Counted from the first letter of the stretch, positions 48,261-58,451 are shown. The stretch: DNA of 64,000 nt from Stigmatella ashevillena (GCF_028368975.1 NZ_JAQNDM010000002.1:2676007-2740006), one strand, 5' to 3'. Notes: a model not told the origin generated them from the letters alone. A program made the numbers and translations.

Positions 48261-49574
48261 CTACCCCGTGCGGCCGAACACCCGGCGGAAGATGTCGTCC
48301 ACGTGCCGCGTGTGGTAGCCCGTGGAGAAGCAGTCGCGGATCTCCTCGGGCGTCATCACCTTCAGCAGGTCTGCGTCCGCGAGGAGCGCCGTGCGGAAGT
48401 CCGCTCCCTCCTCGTACATCTTCATCGCGTTGCGCTGGACGATGACGTAGGCCGCCTGCCGGTCCATCCCCTTGCGCGCCAGCTCCAGCAGGATGCGCTG
48501 CGAGTTCACCACGCCGCCGAGCAACTCCAGGTTCTTCTGCATCTGCTCAGGGTAGACGCGCAGGTTCTCCATCAGCCCCGCGAAGCGGTGGAGCATGAAG
48601 TCCATCACGATGGTGGCGTCCGGCCCAATCACGCGCTCCACGGACGAGTGGGAGATGTCCCGCTCGTGCCACAGCGCCACGTCCTCCAGGGCACTCACCG
48701 CGTAGCCCCTCAGCAGCCTCGCCAGCCCCGACAGGTTCTCCGACAGGATGGGGTTGCGCTTGTGCGGCATGGCGCTGGAGCCCTTCTGGCCCGGGGTGAA
48801 GGCCTCCTCCACCTCGCGCACCTCCGTGCGCTGGAGGTGGCGGATCTCCACCGCGAACTTCTCGACGCTGGCGCCCAGCAGGGCCAGTGCCCCGAAGTAC
48901 TCTGCGTGACGGTCTCTCTGCACAATCTGGCTGGAGGCGGGCGCTGGGTGGAGGCCCAGCTTGCGGCACACGGTCTCCTCCACCGCGGGGGGCAGGTGCG
49001 CGAACGTGCCCACCGCGCCGGAAATCTTCCCGACGGCGATGGTCTCCCGCGCCCGCTCCAACCGGGCGCGGCCTCGGCTCAGCTCGTCGTACCAGATGGC
49101 CAGCTTGTGGCCGAAGGTGATGGGCTCGGCGTGGATGCCGTGGCTGCGGCCCATCATCACCGTGAGCCGGTGCTCGAACGCACGCTTCTCGACCGCGGCC
49201 ATCACGCGCCCCAGCCCCTTCAGGATGAGATCCAACGCGTCGCGCAGCGTGAGCCCCAGCGAGGTGTCCAGCACGTCCGAGGACGTCATCCCCAGGTGCA
49301 GCCAGCGGGCACTCGGCCCCACCCGCTCCTCCATGAAGGTCAGGAATGCGATGACGTCGTGCTTGGTGGTGCGTTCGATCTCCTCGATGCGCGCCGCGTC
49401 CTCGGCCGTGAAGTCCCCCGCCCGGGCCCGGCAGTCCTCCAGCGCCTCGCGCGGGGCAAGCCCCGCCTCCACCATGCCCTCCAACGCGGTGAGCTCCACA
49501 TCGCGCCAGCGGCGCAAGCGGGCCACATCGGACCAAAGGGCGGACATCTCCTGTCGGCTGTATCGAGGAATCAC
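48261..49574 (-). CDS. purB: Adenylosuccinate lyase
   Basis: 437 residues with the fumarase/aspartase superfamily signature GQKGSSAMPHKRNP near 265-278, holding the catalytic flexible-loop serine. HLGMTSSDVLDT and MGRSHGIHAEPITFG give the other active-site regions. The enzyme removes fumarate from SAICAR and from adenylosuccinate in purine synthesis and acts as a cytoplasmic homotetramer. The length is that of the bacterial ~430-residue form. It converges with purC, with 25 bases between stops. Confidence 0.97.
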   Translation of the reverse strand: MIPRYSRQEMSALWSDVARLRRWRDVELTALEGMVEAGLAPREALEDCRARAGDFTAEDAARIEEIERTTKHDVIAFLTFMEERVGPSARWLHLGMTSSDVLDTSLGLTLRDALDLILKGLGRVMAAVEKRAFEHRLTVMMGRSHGIHAEPITFGHKLAIWYDELSRGRARLERARETIAVGKISGAVGTFAHLPPAVEETVCRKLGLHPAPASSQIVQRDRHAEYFGALALLGASVEKFAVEIRHLQRTEVREVEEAFTPGQKGSSAMPHKRNPILSENLSGLARLLRGYAVSALEDVALWHERDISHSSVERVIGPDATIVMDFMLHRFAGLMENLRVYPEQMQKNLELLGGVVNSQRILLELARKGMDRQAAYVIVQRNAMKMYEEGADFRTALLADADLLKVMTPEEIRDCFSTGYHTRHVDDIFRRVFGRTG

Positions 49575-49612
49575 ACGTAGACCTTTATGAGAGAGCTATG
49601 AGAGAGCGCTGT

Positions 49613-51820
49613 TCACGGCTGGAGCCCCGCGCAGCAGCGGAACCCCACCGTGCCCGCGCGTGCCGAGGGAAGGCCATTGAGCCGCGCCGAGCAGCGCACC
49701 GCGAACGCCGAGCGGTTGAAGGCACCGCCCTTCTGGGTCATGTCCGCGCCTCCGGCGTAGGGGGTGGACGTCCACTCCGCCACGTTGCCCGAGAGATCCG
49801 CGACCCCGTGGGAGGAGCGGCATTGAGCGAACCGGCCGGCCTCGGCCAGCACCCGGTCATTGCCCACGGCGTCGTCGGTGCTGCATCGGTTCGCATCGAA
49901 CTCGTTGCCATAGGGGAAACGGGCGTTGCCCGCCCCCTTGCACGCCTTCTCCCACTCCTCTTCCGTGCAGAGCCGCTTGCCCATGTTCTGGCAGGCATCC
50001 TTCGCCTCCAGCCAGCTCACGTTGACGGTGGGAAACACCCCAGCCTGGTTGGGGAACTCGAACTCGTCCACACAGAAGGAAGGCACCTGACGGCTCTCGA
50101 GCGGACGCTCGTCGGACGCACGCTCCGGATCATCCGGGGCGGAGCCCATCTTGAACGCCCCGCCGCTCACCAGCTTCATCCCCGGGGGACAGCTCCCCGC
50201 GGGGGCCATTGCCGCGGTCGGCAGGCCCTGCGGAGGCACCGGAGACTGCCCCTGAGGCGCCCCTGGCACGGGAAGCGACGGCGCCCCCGTGGCCCCAGTC
50301 CCCTGGCGAAGCCGCTTCAGCAGCAGGTAGCCGACAGCGGAGCCCGTCACCAAGCCCGCGACCGTCAACAGCGCCAGCCACAGCAGCAGACGGCGGCGCT
50401 CGCCCGTGTCCTGCTTGCCCCGCGCGGGCCTTCTCTTGGCACTCCTCGGCTCGGGAGGAATCGAAGGCGCCACGGGAGGACTGGCAACAGGAGCCGCGGG
50501 GGCCGCGGAAGGCCGGGAGGCTGGGGGAGGCTTGCTGGAACGCGGCTCTGGCGCGGGCCGAGACTCCGCCGGAGCACTTGCCCCCTGGGGGCGAACGGGC
50601 GGTTCAGGGGCATCTCCTCGACGGGAGACAGGCGCCGCCGGGGGCGCGGCCATGATCACGGCCAGCATCGCCGCATCCATGGGCTGGGTAGCCTCGGAAG
50701 GAGGCTCCGGGTGCTGAGCCCCCCGGGAAGGCCCTGGGGGCGCCACCTGAGCGAGCGGAAGTTGATCCGTGGGCACCGGAGGCGGCGGCTTCTCGGCCTG
50801 TCGCACCGAGGCCAGGCTTCGCGAGGGCCGGCTGGCGGCTCCCGGACTGCGCGCCGCGATGGCGGAAACCTCGGCGGAGAACTCCCCCGCCGTCTTCGGC
50901 CGGGCCAGCGGGTTGGCGTTGAGTGCCCGCCGGTAGATGGACTCGAAGGAGGGCGGAAGCTCCGGATTCTTCGCCAGGAGCTCCGGCACTCCATTCCCAT
51001 CGGGGGTGAGCCCGGTGAGCATCTCGCCCACGATGGCCGCGAGCGAGTAGATGTCCATCCGCGCGTCGATCTCCCCGCCGGAGACATACTCGGGGGCGAT
51101 GTATCCCTCCACCCGATGCCCTTTCTGGGCCTGAACGAACGGCGGGCGAGGAATCCCCAGGGCGAGCCCGTAGTCCGTCACCTTGAGCATGTCCGGCAGG
51201 ACGATGATGTTCTCTGGCTTGAGGTTCGAGTGAGGGCCGTACCGGTGCGAGGCATCGATCGCGGCGGCAAGCTGCGCCAGCAGCGGCTCCACTTCCCTCA
51301 AGGAGAAGAGCTGCCCCTTGGCCGCGCGCCCCTCCATCATCCGGCGCAGCGTCATGCCCTCCACCAACTGCGCGGTGAAGAAAGGCCGATCCCGGTCGGC
51401 GCCCTCCTCGTAGACCCGCAGCATGTTGGGGTGGGTGAGTTTCTTTCCCACCCTCAACACCAGCGAGAATTGGGTCCGCTCCTCGGGCTCCTGCAACAAC
51501 CGGGGACTGATGACCTTGAGGGCCACCTCGACGTCATGTGCCTGATCCAGGACCCGGAAGACGTGGCCCAGCGGCCCCCCGCCCACCCACTCTTGGATGG
51601 CGAAACGCCCCGCGATGACGTCGCCCGGCTTGTAGGGCGCATTCTCGGACCCGCTGCGGCGGCGCGCGGACGCCCCCGGCGCCTGCCGGGCCGCGTCGTA
51701 CTTCTGACCGCAGGTCGGGCAGGTCTCGCTCGTGTCAGGGACGTGGCTGCCGCAGCGGTAGCAGAGCACGGGGGAGGGGCTCCAGATCCTTACGGGCCCT
51801 TGGCCGACAGCCCGCGTCAT
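49613..51820 (-). CDS. Membrane pseudokinase fused to FGE-sulfatase domain
   Basis: 735 residues from the ATG at 51820, which follows AGGATAGGG; an in-frame ATG at 51883 would overlap dut. An N-terminal zinc ribbon (CYRCG...CPTCG) is followed by a Ser/Thr kinase-like domain (~65-330). The VALK Lys 102 is kept, but the catalytic loop reads HSNLKPEN instead of HRDLKPEN (Asn 199 for the catalytic Asp), the DFG is DYG, and the G-loop is loose (GGGPLG). It is probably a pseudokinase. A long Pro/Ala/Ser linker, one membrane span (~484-509) and a formylglycine-generating-enzyme-like domain (~525-735, MKLVSGGAFKMGSAP, RLCTEEEWEKACKG, GNVAEWTSTP, GFRCC) complete it. FGE-like domains outside the membrane often serve as binding modules. 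Confidence 0.85.
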   Translation of the reverse strand: MTRAVGQGPVRIWSPSPVLCYRCGSHVPDTSETCPTCGQKYDAARQAPGASARRRSGSENAPYKPGDVIAGRFAIQEWVGGGPLGHVFRVLDQAHDVEVALKVISPRLLQEPEERTQFSLVLRVGKKLTHPNMLRVYEEGADRDRPFFTAQLVEGMTLRRMMEGRAAKGQLFSLREVEPLLAQLAAAIDASHRYGPHSNLKPENIIVLPDMLKVTDYGLALGIPRPPFVQAQKGHRVEGYIAPEYVSGGEIDARMDIYSLAAIVGEMLTGLTPDGNGVPELLAKNPELPPSFESIYRRALNANPLARPKTAGEFSAEVSAIAARSPGAASRPSRSLASVRQAEKPPPPVPTDQLPLAQVAPPGPSRGAQHPEPPSEATQPMDAAMLAVIMAAPPAAPVSRRGDAPEPPVRPQGASAPAESRPAPEPRSSKPPPASRPSAAPAAPVASPPVAPSIPPEPRSAKRRPARGKQDTGERRRLLLWLALLTVAGLVTGSAVGYLLLKRLRQGTGATGAPSLPVPGAPQGQSPVPPQGLPTAAMAPAGSCPPGMKLVSGGAFKMGSAPDDPERASDERPLESRQVPSFCVDEFEFPNQAGVFPTVNVSWLEAKDACQNMGKRLCTEEEWEKACKGAGNARFPYGNEFDANRCSTDDAVGNDRVLAEAGRFAQCRSSHGVADLSGNVAEWTSTPYAGGADMTQKGGAFNRSAFAVRCSARLNGLPSARAGTVGFRCCAGLQP

Positions 51821-51863
51821 CCCTATCCTGCCCGTACCCGGGTCCGCAAGGAACGGTCGTGTT

Positions 51864-52319
51864 TCATCGTCCGGTGGAGCCAAAGCCCCCTTCGCCCCGG
51901 CGAGTTACCTCCAGGACCGCGACTTCTTGAATCTCCACGGTCGACACGGGCACCACCACGAGTTGGGCAACCCGGTCCCCCCGGTTCACGGTGAAGGGCT
52001 CCTGCGAGAGGTTCACCAAGATGGCATGCACCTCGCCCCGGTAGTCCGCGTCGATGGTCCCCGGGGAGTTGAGCAGGGTGATGCCGTGCTTCAGCGCCAA
52101 GCCCGAGCGCGGGCGCACCTGCCCCTCGTAGCCAGGGGGCAGCGCGATGGCGAGCCCGGTGGGCACGGCGAGGCGCTCGAGTGGCTGCAATGTCCGCGCT
52201 TCGTCGATGTCCGCCCGGAGATCCAACCCCGCTGCGAGCGCCGTCTCGTAGCGTGGCAGGGGCAACGGCGCTGGATGGCCAGGGCGCACACGGCGCACCT
52301 GCAGGCTCAAGGAGGGCAT
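51864..52319 (-). CDS. dut: Deoxyuridine 5'-triphosphate nucleotidohydrolase
   Basis: 151 residues from the ATG at 52319, preceded by GGAAGGG. All five dUTPase motifs are visible: [41 protein letters not shown] and the C-terminal [11 protein letters not shown] that closes over the active site. The homotrimer cuts dUTP to dUMP and pyrophosphate, which keeps uracil out of DNA and feeds dTMP synthesis. The M23 peptidase gene ends 46 bases upstream on the same strand and the pseudokinase gene follows closely, so they may share transcription. Confidence 0.96.
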   Translation of the reverse strand: MPSLSLQVRRVRPGHPAPLPLPRYETALAAGLDLRADIDEARTLQPLERLAVPTGLAIALPPGYEGQVRPRSGLALKHGITLLNSPGTIDADYRGEVHAILVNLSQEPFTVNRGDRVAQLVVVPVSTVEIQEVAVLEVTRRGEGGFGSTGR

Positions 52320-52365
52320 GCCCTTCCAAGTAACACACTGACCTACACCTGTCAGATTCGTCGCC

Positions 52366-53376
52366 TTACGGAGGAGGCGAGCCGGCGACCGCCTGCGAGC
52401 GGGCACGGAATCGCAAGGGGTCCACCGCCTGAGCGGACATCTCGAGCTGGTAGTGCAGGTGAGGGCCCGTCGACCGGCCCGTGTTGCCCGAACGGGCGAT
52501 GGGCTCTCCCCGAGCCACCTTCTGGCCCGTGCGCACCAGCAACTCCGAGTTGTGACAGTAGGCCGTCGTCACCCCACGGCCGTGGTCGATGACGAGCACC
52601 TTCCCGTTCACCGCGTCCTCGCTCGCGCGGCGCACCGTGCCCTCGGCCACGCCGCGGACCTCGGTCCCTTGGGGGACACTGAGATCCACCCCCGTGTGCA
52701 GCTTGCGCGTCCCCAGCGTGGGGTGAACGCGATAGCCGAAGGGGCTGGAGATACGGGCGGATTCCGAGACAGGCCACGCCAGCCCAAAGGCCGTGGTGAG
52801 CGCGAGGGTCTGGGTGGCCGCCACCGCGGCATCCTCGAAGCCCGGAGGAAGCTGGCGCGACAGCCGCTCCAGGGTGGGTGCCCCTCCTTCCGCCGACACC
52901 CGCTCCACGGCATAGCGGGCGGGCACGCGCCCGGAGAACACGGCGAGGAGGCGAGCCTCTTCGTCCGGAAAGTCCGCCTCGAGGGCTTCGTGGAGCGCCC
53001 TGGCCGCAGCGGGGCCTCCTTCCGCGTCGAGCAGCGACAGCGGAGACACCCCGACTTCCGTGGCAAGCGCCATCGCGTTCCTGCGCGCCTGGGGCTTCAG
53101 CCCCTTCAACGCCAGGTGGGTGCCGTAGGCGAGCGCCTCCGCATCGGAGAGCACCCGCCGCAAGGGCGCCTCCGGCAGGAGCGCGGAGGCCACCACCCCC
53201 GAGCTGCTCACCCCCTCGTAATAGGCGAGCAAGGGACGCGCGGTGCTTTGCGTCCGGGTGGCCCAGGCCGCGCCCCGCCGCACCAGCGCTCCCGCGGGCG
53301 TGTGGTGATACGCCGCCCAGAGACACAGGGCGGCCATCGAGAAGTCGAGCAATCCTCTGGCGCGGCGTGAAAACAC
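52366..53376 (-). CDS. M23 family metallopeptidase
   Basis: 336 residues from a GTG at 53376 behind GAGAGG, eight bases after the upstream gene's stop. An N-terminal hydrophobic segment ([16 protein letters not shown]) acts as signal or anchor. A helical region of about 170 residues follows, then the LytM/M23 domain: HTGVDLS near 230 (His and Asp zinc ligands), [20 protein letters not shown], and HLHYQLEM near 312 with the final His ligand. Such enzymes cut peptidoglycan cross-links or, when degenerate, activate amidases; here the metal ligands are intact. It is probably periplasmic. It forms a tight pair with the membrane protein gene upstream. Confidence 0.9.
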   Translation of the reverse strand: MFSRRARGLLDFSMAALCLWAAYHHTPAGALVRRGAAWATRTQSTARPLLAYYEGVSSSGVVASALLPEAPLRRVLSDAEALAYGTHLALKGLKPQARRNAMALATEVGVSPLSLLDAEGGPAAARALHEALEADFPDEEARLLAVFSGRVPARYAVERVSAEGGAPTLERLSRQLPPGFEDAAVAATQTLALTTAFGLAWPVSESARISSPFGYRVHPTLGTRKLHTGVDLSVPQGTEVRGVAEGTVRRASEDAVNGKVLVIDHGRGVTTAYCHNSELLVRTGQKVARGEPIARSGNTGRSTGPHLHYQLEMSAQAVDPLRFRARSQAVAGSPPP

Positions 53377-53384
53377 GGGGCCTC

Positions 53385-54185
53385 TCAGCGCACGAAGGAG
53401 AGGATGGGAGAAGCATCCAGCACGGCCGCGAGCGCCAGGGGCACCGACAGCGCCGAGCCCACCAGCCCATACGAGAGCGCCTGCCACCGCGAGCCAACAT
53501 GCGCCTGCGAGGCGGCATCGGCGTGTTGAAGGTTTCGCAGCACCGCGCGCCAGCCCAGTGTCGCCAGGATGCCCGCCAGCGCCGCGAGTGCCAGCCCTCG
53601 TGCCGCCCCATCCGCCGCGCCTTCACCGAGCAGCTCCCTCCAGGAGAGATACACCGTGCCCTGGACGAGCCGCGCCACCGCGCACGCCCCCGCGAGGACC
53701 ACGGCCGCCGTGGCCAACGGACGCACCCACCGGACCATCGTGGGCTTGCGCAGCGAGCGCGCGAAGAGCGACTTCCAGCCGGGCCTTGCCTCCTGGGGCA
53801 GGTACTTGCGCCAGGGCTCCTCGTCCCGAGGGGCCTGCGACTCGCGGTAGCCCAGCGCGGGCAGGGCGAGGACCAAATCCACGGCCAACTCCCACATCAA
53901 CGCGAGCCCCCGCGCAATCAGCGTGCGCTGCTCCAACGAGAGGAGGTCCACCCACCCCTCCGTCCACGACGAGCCCCCCACGAGCCGGTCGAACGCGGCA
54001 TCCACCAAATCCACCAGCGCCAGGAGCCGGTCGTCCACCGTATCCGTCGCGGCGTGGACGCCCACGGCGATGAGGGAGAGCAACCCCAACGGCATGAATG
54101 CCCAGCGAAAGCCGCCCATGAAGCGCGAGAGTCCAGACAAAGGACCGGAGGGCGCGGGGGAAGGCGTCAGCGGGCGTAGGGACAC
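53385..54185 (-). CDS. Integral membrane protein of unknown function
   Basis: 266 residues with about four or five hydrophobic segments: near 28-45 (FRWAFMPLGLLSLIAVGV), 95-112, 150-168 (PLATAAVVLAGACAVARLV), 190-210 and 235-255. A charged, partly amphipathic loop lies between the first two. No enzyme or transporter motif is recognised. It directly precedes the M23 peptidase (gap of eight bases), so a joint envelope role is likely but not demonstrable. Confidence 0.7.
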   Translation of the reverse strand: MSLRPLTPSPAPSGPLSGLSRFMGGFRWAFMPLGLLSLIAVGVHAATDTVDDRLLALVDLVDAAFDRLVGGSSWTEGWVDLLSLEQRTLIARGLALMWELAVDLVLALPALGYRESQAPRDEEPWRKYLPQEARPGWKSLFARSLRKPTMVRWVRPLATAAVVLAGACAVARLVQGTVYLSWRELLGEGAADGAARGLALAALAGILATLGWRAVLRNLQHADAASQAHVGSRWQALSYGLVGSALSVPLALAAVLDASPILSFVR

Positions 54186-54348
54186 GAAGGCTCCGAGGCA
54201 GGCTCGCCTTCAACGCGCGAGCAGACCGGGAGATCTTTTCCGTCCTTCCCCTCCGTGCCAAGGCCCCCCCCGGAAACGCGAACGCCCTCCCCCGCAGGAA
54301 GCAGGAGAAGGCGCTGTGTTTCCCCCAGAGGGGCGCCGGAAGGACCGA

Positions 54349-56514
54349 TTAGGCCTTCGCGTCCGGCTGGGTGGCCGAGGGGGCCCCATCGCCCGGAGGC
54401 GGCGTCTGCTGCTGCTGGGCGGCGGCGCGCTCGGCCATCGCCTCCTTGCGCGACAGGCGGATCTTGCCCGTCTTGTCGATGCTGACGACCTTCACCAGCA
54501 CCTCATCCCCCTCCTTCAGCACATCCGAGACGTTCTTGACGCGCTTGTCGGACAGCTCGGAAATGTGGATGAGGCCGTCGGTGCCCGGGAACAGCTCCAC
54601 GAAGGCGCCGAACTCGGCGATCTTGCGCACCGTGCCGGTGTAGATCTTCCCGATCTCTGCCTCGCGCGTGAGCGCCTGGATCATCGCGATGGCGGACTTC
54701 ACCGAGTCCGAGTTCGCGCTGGCGATGTCCACGCGGCCCGAGTCCTCGATGTTAATCGCCGCGCCCGTGCGCGCGATGATGTCCTTGATGACCTTGCCGC
54801 CCGGCCCGATGACGTTCTTGATGTACTCGGGACGGATCTGGATGGTGGTGATGCGCGGCGCGTACTGGCTGATCTCCTTGCGCGGCTCCGCCATCGTCTT
54901 GAGCATCTCGCCCAGGATGTGGATGCGGCCCTGACGCGCCTGCTCCAGCGCGCGGCTCATGATCTCCGTGGTGAGGCCGGTGATCTTGATGTCCATCTGG
55001 ATAGAGGTGATGCCCTTCGAGGTGCCGCACACCTTGAAGTCCATGTCGCCCAGGTGATCCTCGTCACCGAGGATGTCCGAGAGGATGGCGACCTTGTCGC
55101 CCTCCTTCACGAGGCCCATGGCGATGCCCGCCACCGGGGCCTTGATGGGAACGCCCGCGTCCATCAGCGCCAGGGTGCCACCGCACACCGAGGCCATGGA
55201 CGAGGAGCCGTTGGACTCCAGGATGTCCGACACCACGCGGATGGTGTACGGGAAGCTGTCGCTCTTGGGCGCCATGTTGCGCAGGGCGCGCTCGGCCAGG
55301 GCGCCGTGGCCCACCTCGCGCCGGCCCGGGCCGCGCAGGGGCTTCGTCTCGTTCACGCTGAACGGCGGGAAGTTGTAGTGGAGCATGAAGCGCTTGAACA
55401 CCATGCCGCCCAGCAGCTCCAGCCGCTGCTCGTCATCGCTGGTGCCCAGCGTCGTCACCACGAGCGCCTGCGTCTCGCCACGGGTGAACACCGCGCTGCC
55501 GTGGGTGCGCGGGAGCACGCCCACCTCGCAGGTGATCGACCGCACCTCGGCGTGGCCACGGGCGCCGATGCGGCCCCCGTCCACGGTGAGCTGGCGCATG
55601 TGCTCGTACTTCAGATCCTCCACCACCTGCTTGGCGTGCTTCTCCACGGCAGGGGAGTAGGTGTCGCCGAGCTGCTCCTTGAGCCGGGCAATGGCCTCCT
55701 TCTTCGCCTTGCCGAGCGACTCGTAGCGGGCCGCCTTCTCCTTGATGCCGTAGCCCTTGACGATGCCGTCCCAGGCCAGCTCGCGCACCTTGGCCTTGAG
55801 CCCCTCGTCGATGGAGGCCAGCTTCTCGTACGAGCGCACCGTCTTGCCCAGCTCGCGGCGCAGCTCGTCCTGGAGGTCCAGGGCGGGCTGAACGGCCTGC
55901 TTGCCGAACTCGAGCGCGGCCACCATGTCCGCCTCGCTCACTTCCTCGGCGCCACCTTCCACCATCACGATGGCCTCGCGGCTCACCGCCATGACCAGGT
56001 CGATGTCGCTCTGCTCACGCTGCTTCAGCGTGGGGTTGGCCACGAACTTGCCGTCCAGGCGGCCCACGCGGATGCCGGCGATGGGGCCGTTGAACGGGAT
56101 GTCCGAGACCCACAGCGCCGCCGAGGCGCCGGTGATGCCGTGGATGTCGCCCTCGTTCTCCGGCTCCGCGGAGACGACGCTGGCGATGATCTGCGTCTCG
56201 TACGCGTAGCCCTCCGGGAACAGCGGGCGGCACGAGCGGTCCACCAGACGGCTGGCCAGCGTCTCCTTCTCGGTGAGGCGGCCCTCGCGCTTGAAGTAGC
56301 TGCCGGGGATGCGGCCGGCCGAGTACAGCTTCTCCTGGTACTCCACCGTGAGCGGCAGGAAGTCGACGTCCTTCTTCTCCCGCGCGCTCACCGCCGTCAC
56401 CAGCAGCATCGTGTCGCCGTAACGCACCACGACGGCGCCATCGGCCTGCTTGGCCAGACGGCCCACTTCGATGCTCAACTCACTGTCACCAATCTTGACG
56501 CTCTTCTTCAGCAT
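54349..56514 (-). CDS. pnp: Polyribonucleotide nucleotidyltransferase (PNPase)
   Basis: 721 residues. Two RNase PH-like domains are joined by a helical linker, then a KH domain ([20 protein letters not shown], near 565) and an S1 domain ([20 protein letters not shown], near 628), in the standard order. The protein degrades RNA 3' to 5' with phosphate and can add tails. It is cytoplasmic and trimeric and usually works with RNase E in a degradosome. It follows rpsO, as in most bacteria, with a hairpin between the genes. Length and motifs are fully normal. Confidence 0.97.
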   Translation of the reverse strand: MLKKSVKIGDSELSIEVGRLAKQADGAVVVRYGDTMLLVTAVSAREKKDVDFLPLTVEYQEKLYSAGRIPGSYFKREGRLTEKETLASRLVDRSCRPLFPEGYAYETQIIASVVSAEPENEGDIHGITGASAALWVSDIPFNGPIAGIRVGRLDGKFVANPTLKQREQSDIDLVMAVSREAIVMVEGGAEEVSEADMVAALEFGKQAVQPALDLQDELRRELGKTVRSYEKLASIDEGLKAKVRELAWDGIVKGYGIKEKAARYESLGKAKKEAIARLKEQLGDTYSPAVEKHAKQVVEDLKYEHMRQLTVDGGRIGARGHAEVRSITCEVGVLPRTHGSAVFTRGETQALVVTTLGTSDDEQRLELLGGMVFKRFMLHYNFPPFSVNETKPLRGPGRREVGHGALAERALRNMAPKSDSFPYTIRVVSDILESNGSSSMASVCGGTLALMDAGVPIKAPVAGIAMGLVKEGDKVAILSDILGDEDHLGDMDFKVCGTSKGITSIQMDIKITGLTTEIMSRALEQARQGRIHILGEMLKTMAEPRKEISQYAPRITTIQIRPEYIKNVIGPGGKVIKDIIARTGAAINIEDSGRVDIASANSDSVKSAIAMIQALTREAEIGKIYTGTVRKIAEFGAFVELFPGTDGLIHISELSDKRVKNVSDVLKEGDEVLVKVVSIDKTGKIRLSRKEAMAERAAAQQQQTPPPGDGAPSATQPDAKA

Positions 56515-56831
56515 GTCCTTGCCTTTGCTTCCTGAAGGGCCTCATCCGGCGCGTCCCGCCTCGCACCCGCGAGGGGAGTCCACGCCCCGGAGGGCCTCGG
56601 GTGATGAGCGGTCGCCGGGCCTGGGACAGGCGGAATCGGGCAACCGCAGCCTGACTGCACAGAGGGCGCCTGGGGTCGCGCCGGAGGGGTGCCGCGGAAC
56701 TTTTGATCCCTGATCGAGGAGGCCCACCTGGGTCAGCCCGCTCGAACGGAAACCAAAACCTCCAGCCGCACCCTGCCTTTGCTCCTTTCTCGCCCCACCT
56801 CTTTTCAACAACCCGCTACCAACAAATGAAC
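56515..56831. other. pnp leader region
   Basis: 317 bases between the rpsO-side hairpin and the pnp start hold no gene. In many bacteria this leader is where PNPase and RNase III control pnp expression. I can point to no specific stem here beyond scattered GC-rich pairing. A purine-rich stretch (near 56517-56530, minus strand AAGGACATG context) serves pnp. Confidence 0.4.
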
Positions 56832-56857
56832 GGGGCGCTGGCATTCACCAGCGCCCC
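56832..56857 (-). terminator. rpsO-pnp intergenic hairpin
   Basis: GGGGCGCTGG and CCAGCGCCCC form a perfect 10-bp stem with a six-base loop, 17 bases after the rpsO stop. The minus-strand sequence after it (GTTCATTTGTTGG) is only moderately U-rich, so it is probably a partial terminator or RNA-processing signal, as known in other rpsO-pnp operons. Confidence 0.65.
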
Positions 56858-56873
56858 GGGTGCTACGTCGAGC

Positions 56874-57143
56874 CTACTTGCGGATGCCGAGGCCCTCGAT
56901 GAGCTTCTTGTAGCGGTTCGCATCCTTGGACTTGAGATAGTCCAGGAGGCGACGGCGCTGTCCCACCAGCTTCAGCAGACCGCGCCGAGAGTGGTGGTCC
57001 TTCTTGTGGGTCTTGAAGTGCTCGGTGAGCATGTTGATGCGCTCGGACAGCAGCGCCACCTGCACTTCGGGGGACCCGGTGTCCGTCTCATGGGTCCGGA
57101 ACTTCGTGACCAGCTCGGACTTACGCTCCTGATGCAACGACAT
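56874..57143 (-). CDS. rpsO: 30S ribosomal protein S15
   Basis: 89 residues from the ATG at 57143 ([15 protein letters not shown]), the length of S15 in nearly all bacteria. The conserved core [37 protein letters not shown] and [12 protein letters not shown] binds the three-way junction of 16S rRNA helices 20-22. An in-frame start eight codons earlier is not supported by the family length. The gene stands in the usual truB-rpsO-pnp order. Confidence 0.98.
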   Translation of the reverse strand: MSLHQERKSELVTKFRTHETDTGSPEVQVALLSERINMLTEHFKTHKKDHHSRRGLLKLVGQRRRLLDYLKSKDANRYKKLIEGLGIRK

Positions 57144-57268
57144 GTTGGCTTCTCTCGTAAACCCCACTCCGGTGGTACTGCCGAGGCGCCTCAGTCCGCG
57201 GAGGGGTACAGACTGGGCCTGTGCCTACTAACGGGCGGGGGGCTTATAAGCTTCGCCGTCGCAACCGG

Positions 57269-57571
57269 TCAACCATCCAGGCCTGCCCGCTTGCCTCCTG
57301 GGTAACGGGACGGGGCAAACAGGAAGACCTTCTGTCCAGCAGCGAGCCCTTGGGCCCCCAGCGCCAGCGCGAAGTGCAGGACACGCCCGGACGGGTTTTC
57401 CCGGTCTCCAGCCAGCAAGGCCTTGGAGCGGGGGTAGAGGTTGAGCAGCGACTCCACGACATCGCCCACCTGTGCCGTGGACGGCAGGCTCAGGCTCACC
57501 GTGAGCCGGCCGTCGAAGAGGTTCCGAAGAACCGGGGAGAGCACCACGGTGATGTCGAGCGCCCGGGCCAC
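57269..57571 (-). CDS. MoaD/ThiS-like ubiquitin-fold protein
   Basis: 100 residues: DITVVLSPVLRNLFDGRLTV, then QVGDVVESLLNLYP, KALLAGDRENPSGRVLHF and KVFLFAPSRYPGG. The strand-helix-strand order and the ~90-residue length match MoaD/ThiS-type beta-grasp proteins, but the C-terminal Gly-Gly needed for sulfur transfer is not at the very end (PGGKRAGLDG). A role as sulfur carrier is therefore uncertain. It is squeezed between truB (10 bases upstream) and rpsO, an unusual occupant of this conserved cluster. Confidence 0.55.
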   Translation of the reverse strand: MARALDITVVLSPVLRNLFDGRLTVSLSLPSTAQVGDVVESLLNLYPRSKALLAGDRENPSGRVLHFALALGAQGLAAGQKVFLFAPSRYPGGKRAGLDG

Positions 57572-57581
57572 AATCCCCCTG

Positions 57582-58451
57582 TCAGACCAGCACGCGCAGG
57601 TAGCTCAACCGGCCCCGGACCACCTCGGCCACGGCCAGCAAGGCCCCTTCGGGCCCGACCACCCGGATGCGGCCCGGCATGGGCGGGGCTTCCAGCGGAA
57701 CCCCGTGGGAGACGCGGACGGCCGCCTCGGCGCTCACCCGCAGCTCGGGAAGGTTCGAGAGCGCCGCCGAGAGGGGTTGCAGCTTGCGCGCCAGGGCCTC
57801 CCGGTCCTGCGCCAGCGCGGGCAGCTCCGCCAGGGGCAGCGCCTGGGCGAGGACAAACGGTCCACTGACGGTGCGGCGCAGCGCGGCCAGGTGGGCCCCA
57901 CACCCCAGCGCCCGGCCGATGTCATAGGCCAACGTGCGGACGAAGAACCCCTTCGAGCAGCGCACCGAGAGCCTCAGCCGCGTGGCGGAGAAGTCGCGCA
58001 GGGTCAGCTCGTAAACCGTCACTTGACGACCGGCCCGCTCCACCTCTTCGCCCGCGCGCGCCAGCTCGTACAACCGCTTCCCGGCCACCTTCACCGCCGA
58101 GAACATGGGCGGCACCTGCTCGAAGGTGCCCCGGAAGGGTGCCAGCGCGTTCTCCACCAGGGCCGCCGTCAAGGGGGGCACGGGCGCCTCGGCCATCACC
58201 TTGCCTTCGGCATCCTGGGTATCGGTCTCCACCCCGAGGTGCACCGTGGCCTCGTAAGCCTTGTCGCCCTCGGTGACGAAGCCAGCCACCTTGGTGGCCT
58301 CTCCCAGGCAGATGGGGAGCACGCCGGTGGCCATGGGGTCCAACGTTCCGGTATGCCCCACCTTCTTGACCTTCAGCAGCGTGCGCACCTGACGCACGAC
58401 GTCGAAAGAAGTGGGCCCCGAGGGCTTATCGACAACCAGGACTCCATCCAT
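57582..58451 (-). CDS. truB: tRNA pseudouridine-55 synthase
   Basis: 289 residues with the N-terminal signature GVLVVDKPSGPTSFDVV and the catalytic motif VGHTGTLDPMATGVLP, in which Asp 38 attacks uridine. The KxxYE-type region KAYEATVHLGVETDTQD and the C-terminal PUA-like part are present. It makes pseudouridine 55 in the T-loop of tRNAs. It stands between rbfA and rpsO in the standard nusA-infB cluster; 35 bases separate it from rbfA. Confidence 0.97.
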   Translation of the reverse strand: MDGVLVVDKPSGPTSFDVVRQVRTLLKVKKVGHTGTLDPMATGVLPICLGEATKVAGFVTEGDKAYEATVHLGVETDTQDAEGKVMAEAPVPPLTAALVENALAPFRGTFEQVPPMFSAVKVAGKRLYELARAGEEVERAGRQVTVYELTLRDFSATRLRLSVRCSKGFFVRTLAYDIGRALGCGAHLAALRRTVSGPFVLAQALPLAELPALAQDREALARKLQPLSAALSNLPELRVSAEAAVRVSHGVPLEAPPMPGRIRVVGPEGALLAVAEVVRGRLSYLRVLV

